A stretch of DNA of 5,084 bases, taken from Sulfurimonas sp. GTDB taxonomy: Bacteria > Campylobacterota > Campylobacteria > Campylobacterales > Sulfurimonadaceae. How positions within the stretch are numbered: position 1 is the stretch's first letter; each line of letters opens with the position of its first letter. The position numbers and the translations under genes are program-made. The notes below the pieces were generated by a model. That model saw only the letters and a list, made by a program, of their open reading frames with translations, was not told the DNA's origin and did not search any database. Shown in pieces: positions 4,312 to 5,084 of this stretch. The DNA is taken from positions 1 to 5,084 of the forward strand of contig JALSKR010000009.1 of assembly GCA_026988735.1 (NCBI GenBank), written 5' to 3'.

Positions 4312-5084
4312 ATGAGCACTTGGAGCCCGTCTAGCTGGAGAGAAAAACCGATATTACAACAACCGACATACCCTGATAAAGCTAAGCTTGAAGCTGTTTT
4401 GAAAGAGTTGAAAAGCTATCCGCCACTGGTATTTGCAGGAGAAGCACGTTCACTCAAAGAACAGCTCGCAAATGTGTCTCAGGGAAAAGCATTTTTACTG
4501 CAAGGCGGTGACTGTGCCGAGAGTTTCAGTGAATTTCATGCAGATAATATTCGCGATACTTTTAAAGCCTTGATGCAAATGGCTGTTGTTATGACTTATG
4601 CCGGCGGACTACCTGTAGTAAAAGTAGGACGACTCGGTGGACAGTTTGCAAAACCGCGTTCATCTAACACTGAAACAAAAGGGGATATTACTCTTGATTC
4701 TTACCGTGGTGATATTATTAACGGTATAGATTTTGATGAAAAATCCCGTACACCGGATCCTGAGCGTATGATAAGAGCATATAATCAGGCAACGGCTACA
4801 CAAAATTTACTGCGTGCATTTGCTTCAGGTGGTTTGGCTGATTTACATCAAGTCAGTAAATGGAACTTAGATTTTGCACATAAAAGTGAAGTCGGTGAGA
4901 AGTATGAAGCATTGGCGGAAGATATAGAAAAATCATTAAAGTTTATGGAAGCCTGTGGTGTCACATCTCGAACATACAGAACACTGCGTGAAACAGATTT
5001 TTTCACTTCCCATGAAGCACTGCTTTTACCATATGAAGAAGCATTTACAAGAAAAGATTCTCTAACGGGTGACTGGTACAATAC
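4312..5084 (+). CDS. class II 3-deoxy-7-phosphoheptulonate synthase (DAHP synthase), 3' truncated by the window
   Basis: This cytosolic enzyme condenses phosphoenolpyruvate with erythrose 4-phosphate, the first step of the shikimate pathway to aromatic amino acids. The 257 visible codons are open to the window edge, about the first 55-60% of a usual class II enzyme (around 450 residues). They begin with [19 protein letters not shown] (4-22), the characteristic plant/bacterial class II N-terminus. [11 protein letters not shown] (62-72) follows, with the metal-binding Cys at 68, then [14 protein letters not shown] (104-117) with its phosphate/PEP-binding Arg-Lys cluster, DIINGIDF (134-141), [14 protein letters not shown] (146-159) and [13 protein letters not shown] (173-185). 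This family is unrelated in sequence to E. coli AroF/G/H. The protein lacks the N-terminal extension of the Mycobacterium enzyme that helps form an allosteric site. It is transcribed divergently from the cyclase-lysS operon by its own promoter. Confidence 0.96.
   Translation, partial: MSTWSPSSWREKPILQQPTYPDKAKLEAVLKELKSYPPLVFAGEARSLKEQLANVSQGKAFLLQGGDCAESFSEFHADNIRDTFKALMQMAVVMTYAGGLPVVKVGRLGGQFAKPRSSNTETKGDITLDSYRGDIINGIDFDEKSRTPDPERMIRAYNQATATQNLLRAFASGGLADLHQVSKWNLDFAHKSEVGEKYEALAEDIEKSLKFMEACGVTSRTYRTLRETDFFTSHEALLLPYEEAFTRKDSLTGDWYN

Noticed and set aside
4848..5081. Minus-strand open frame opposite the DAHP synthase gene
   Set aside because: The plus-strand frame carries unmistakable class II DAHP synthase motifs through this interval, and the minus frame has no recognisable features.
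1..5084. CRISPR array, tRNA, prophage or insertion-sequence transposase
   Set aside because: No regularly spaced repeats, tRNA cloverleaf, integrase or transposase reading frame was found. The mobile-element signal is limited to the hairpin doublet.

Overview
The window looks like a chromosomal segment of a free-living Campylobacterota (epsilonproteobacterial) organism, most like the Sulfurimonas/Sulfuricurvum group. This is inferred from the AT-rich composition, the fur-lysS adjacency known from Campylobacter, the LysRS and Fur sequences, which closely match their Campylobacter counterparts as I remember them, and promoters with good -10 boxes but no clear -35. No database search was possible.

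Layout. Bases 2-97 (+) hold the last 31 codons of an unidentified gene. Bases 98-357 are a non-coding gap with strong internal structure: two inverted copies of a hairpin unit (TTCCGGAA, 18-nt hairpin, CTG) at 112-140 and 199-227. The two hairpins differ at eight positions, and these form exactly four compensatory base-pair changes. This resembles a REP doublet (REPIN/BIME-like) and is the most interesting object here. An extended -10 promoter then drives a small orphan HicA-fold gene (358-618, +).

That gene converges on a compact four-gene minus-strand operon, read from 4191 down to 642: diguanylate cyclase, cvpA-family membrane protein, fur, lysS. Spacing is tight (11-bp overlap, 2-bp gap, 16-bp gap), so co-transcription is likely. 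The operon ends at an intrinsic terminator whose 5' arm is the last two Glu codons and stop of lysS. Two database-style starts look too long: lysS more plausibly begins at a TTG at 2156, and the cyclase at the ATG at 4191.

A 120-bp divergent promoter region (4192-4311) separates this operon from a plus-strand class II DAHP synthase gene (4312 to the window edge), the first step of aromatic amino acid biosynthesis, truncated by the window.

Functionally, the operon joins a housekeeping gene (lysS), the iron-responsive regulator Fur, a membrane protein of uncertain role and a c-di-GMP synthase. The synthase has an intact active site and an intact product-inhibition site. Regulatory coupling between them is an inference from gene order only.
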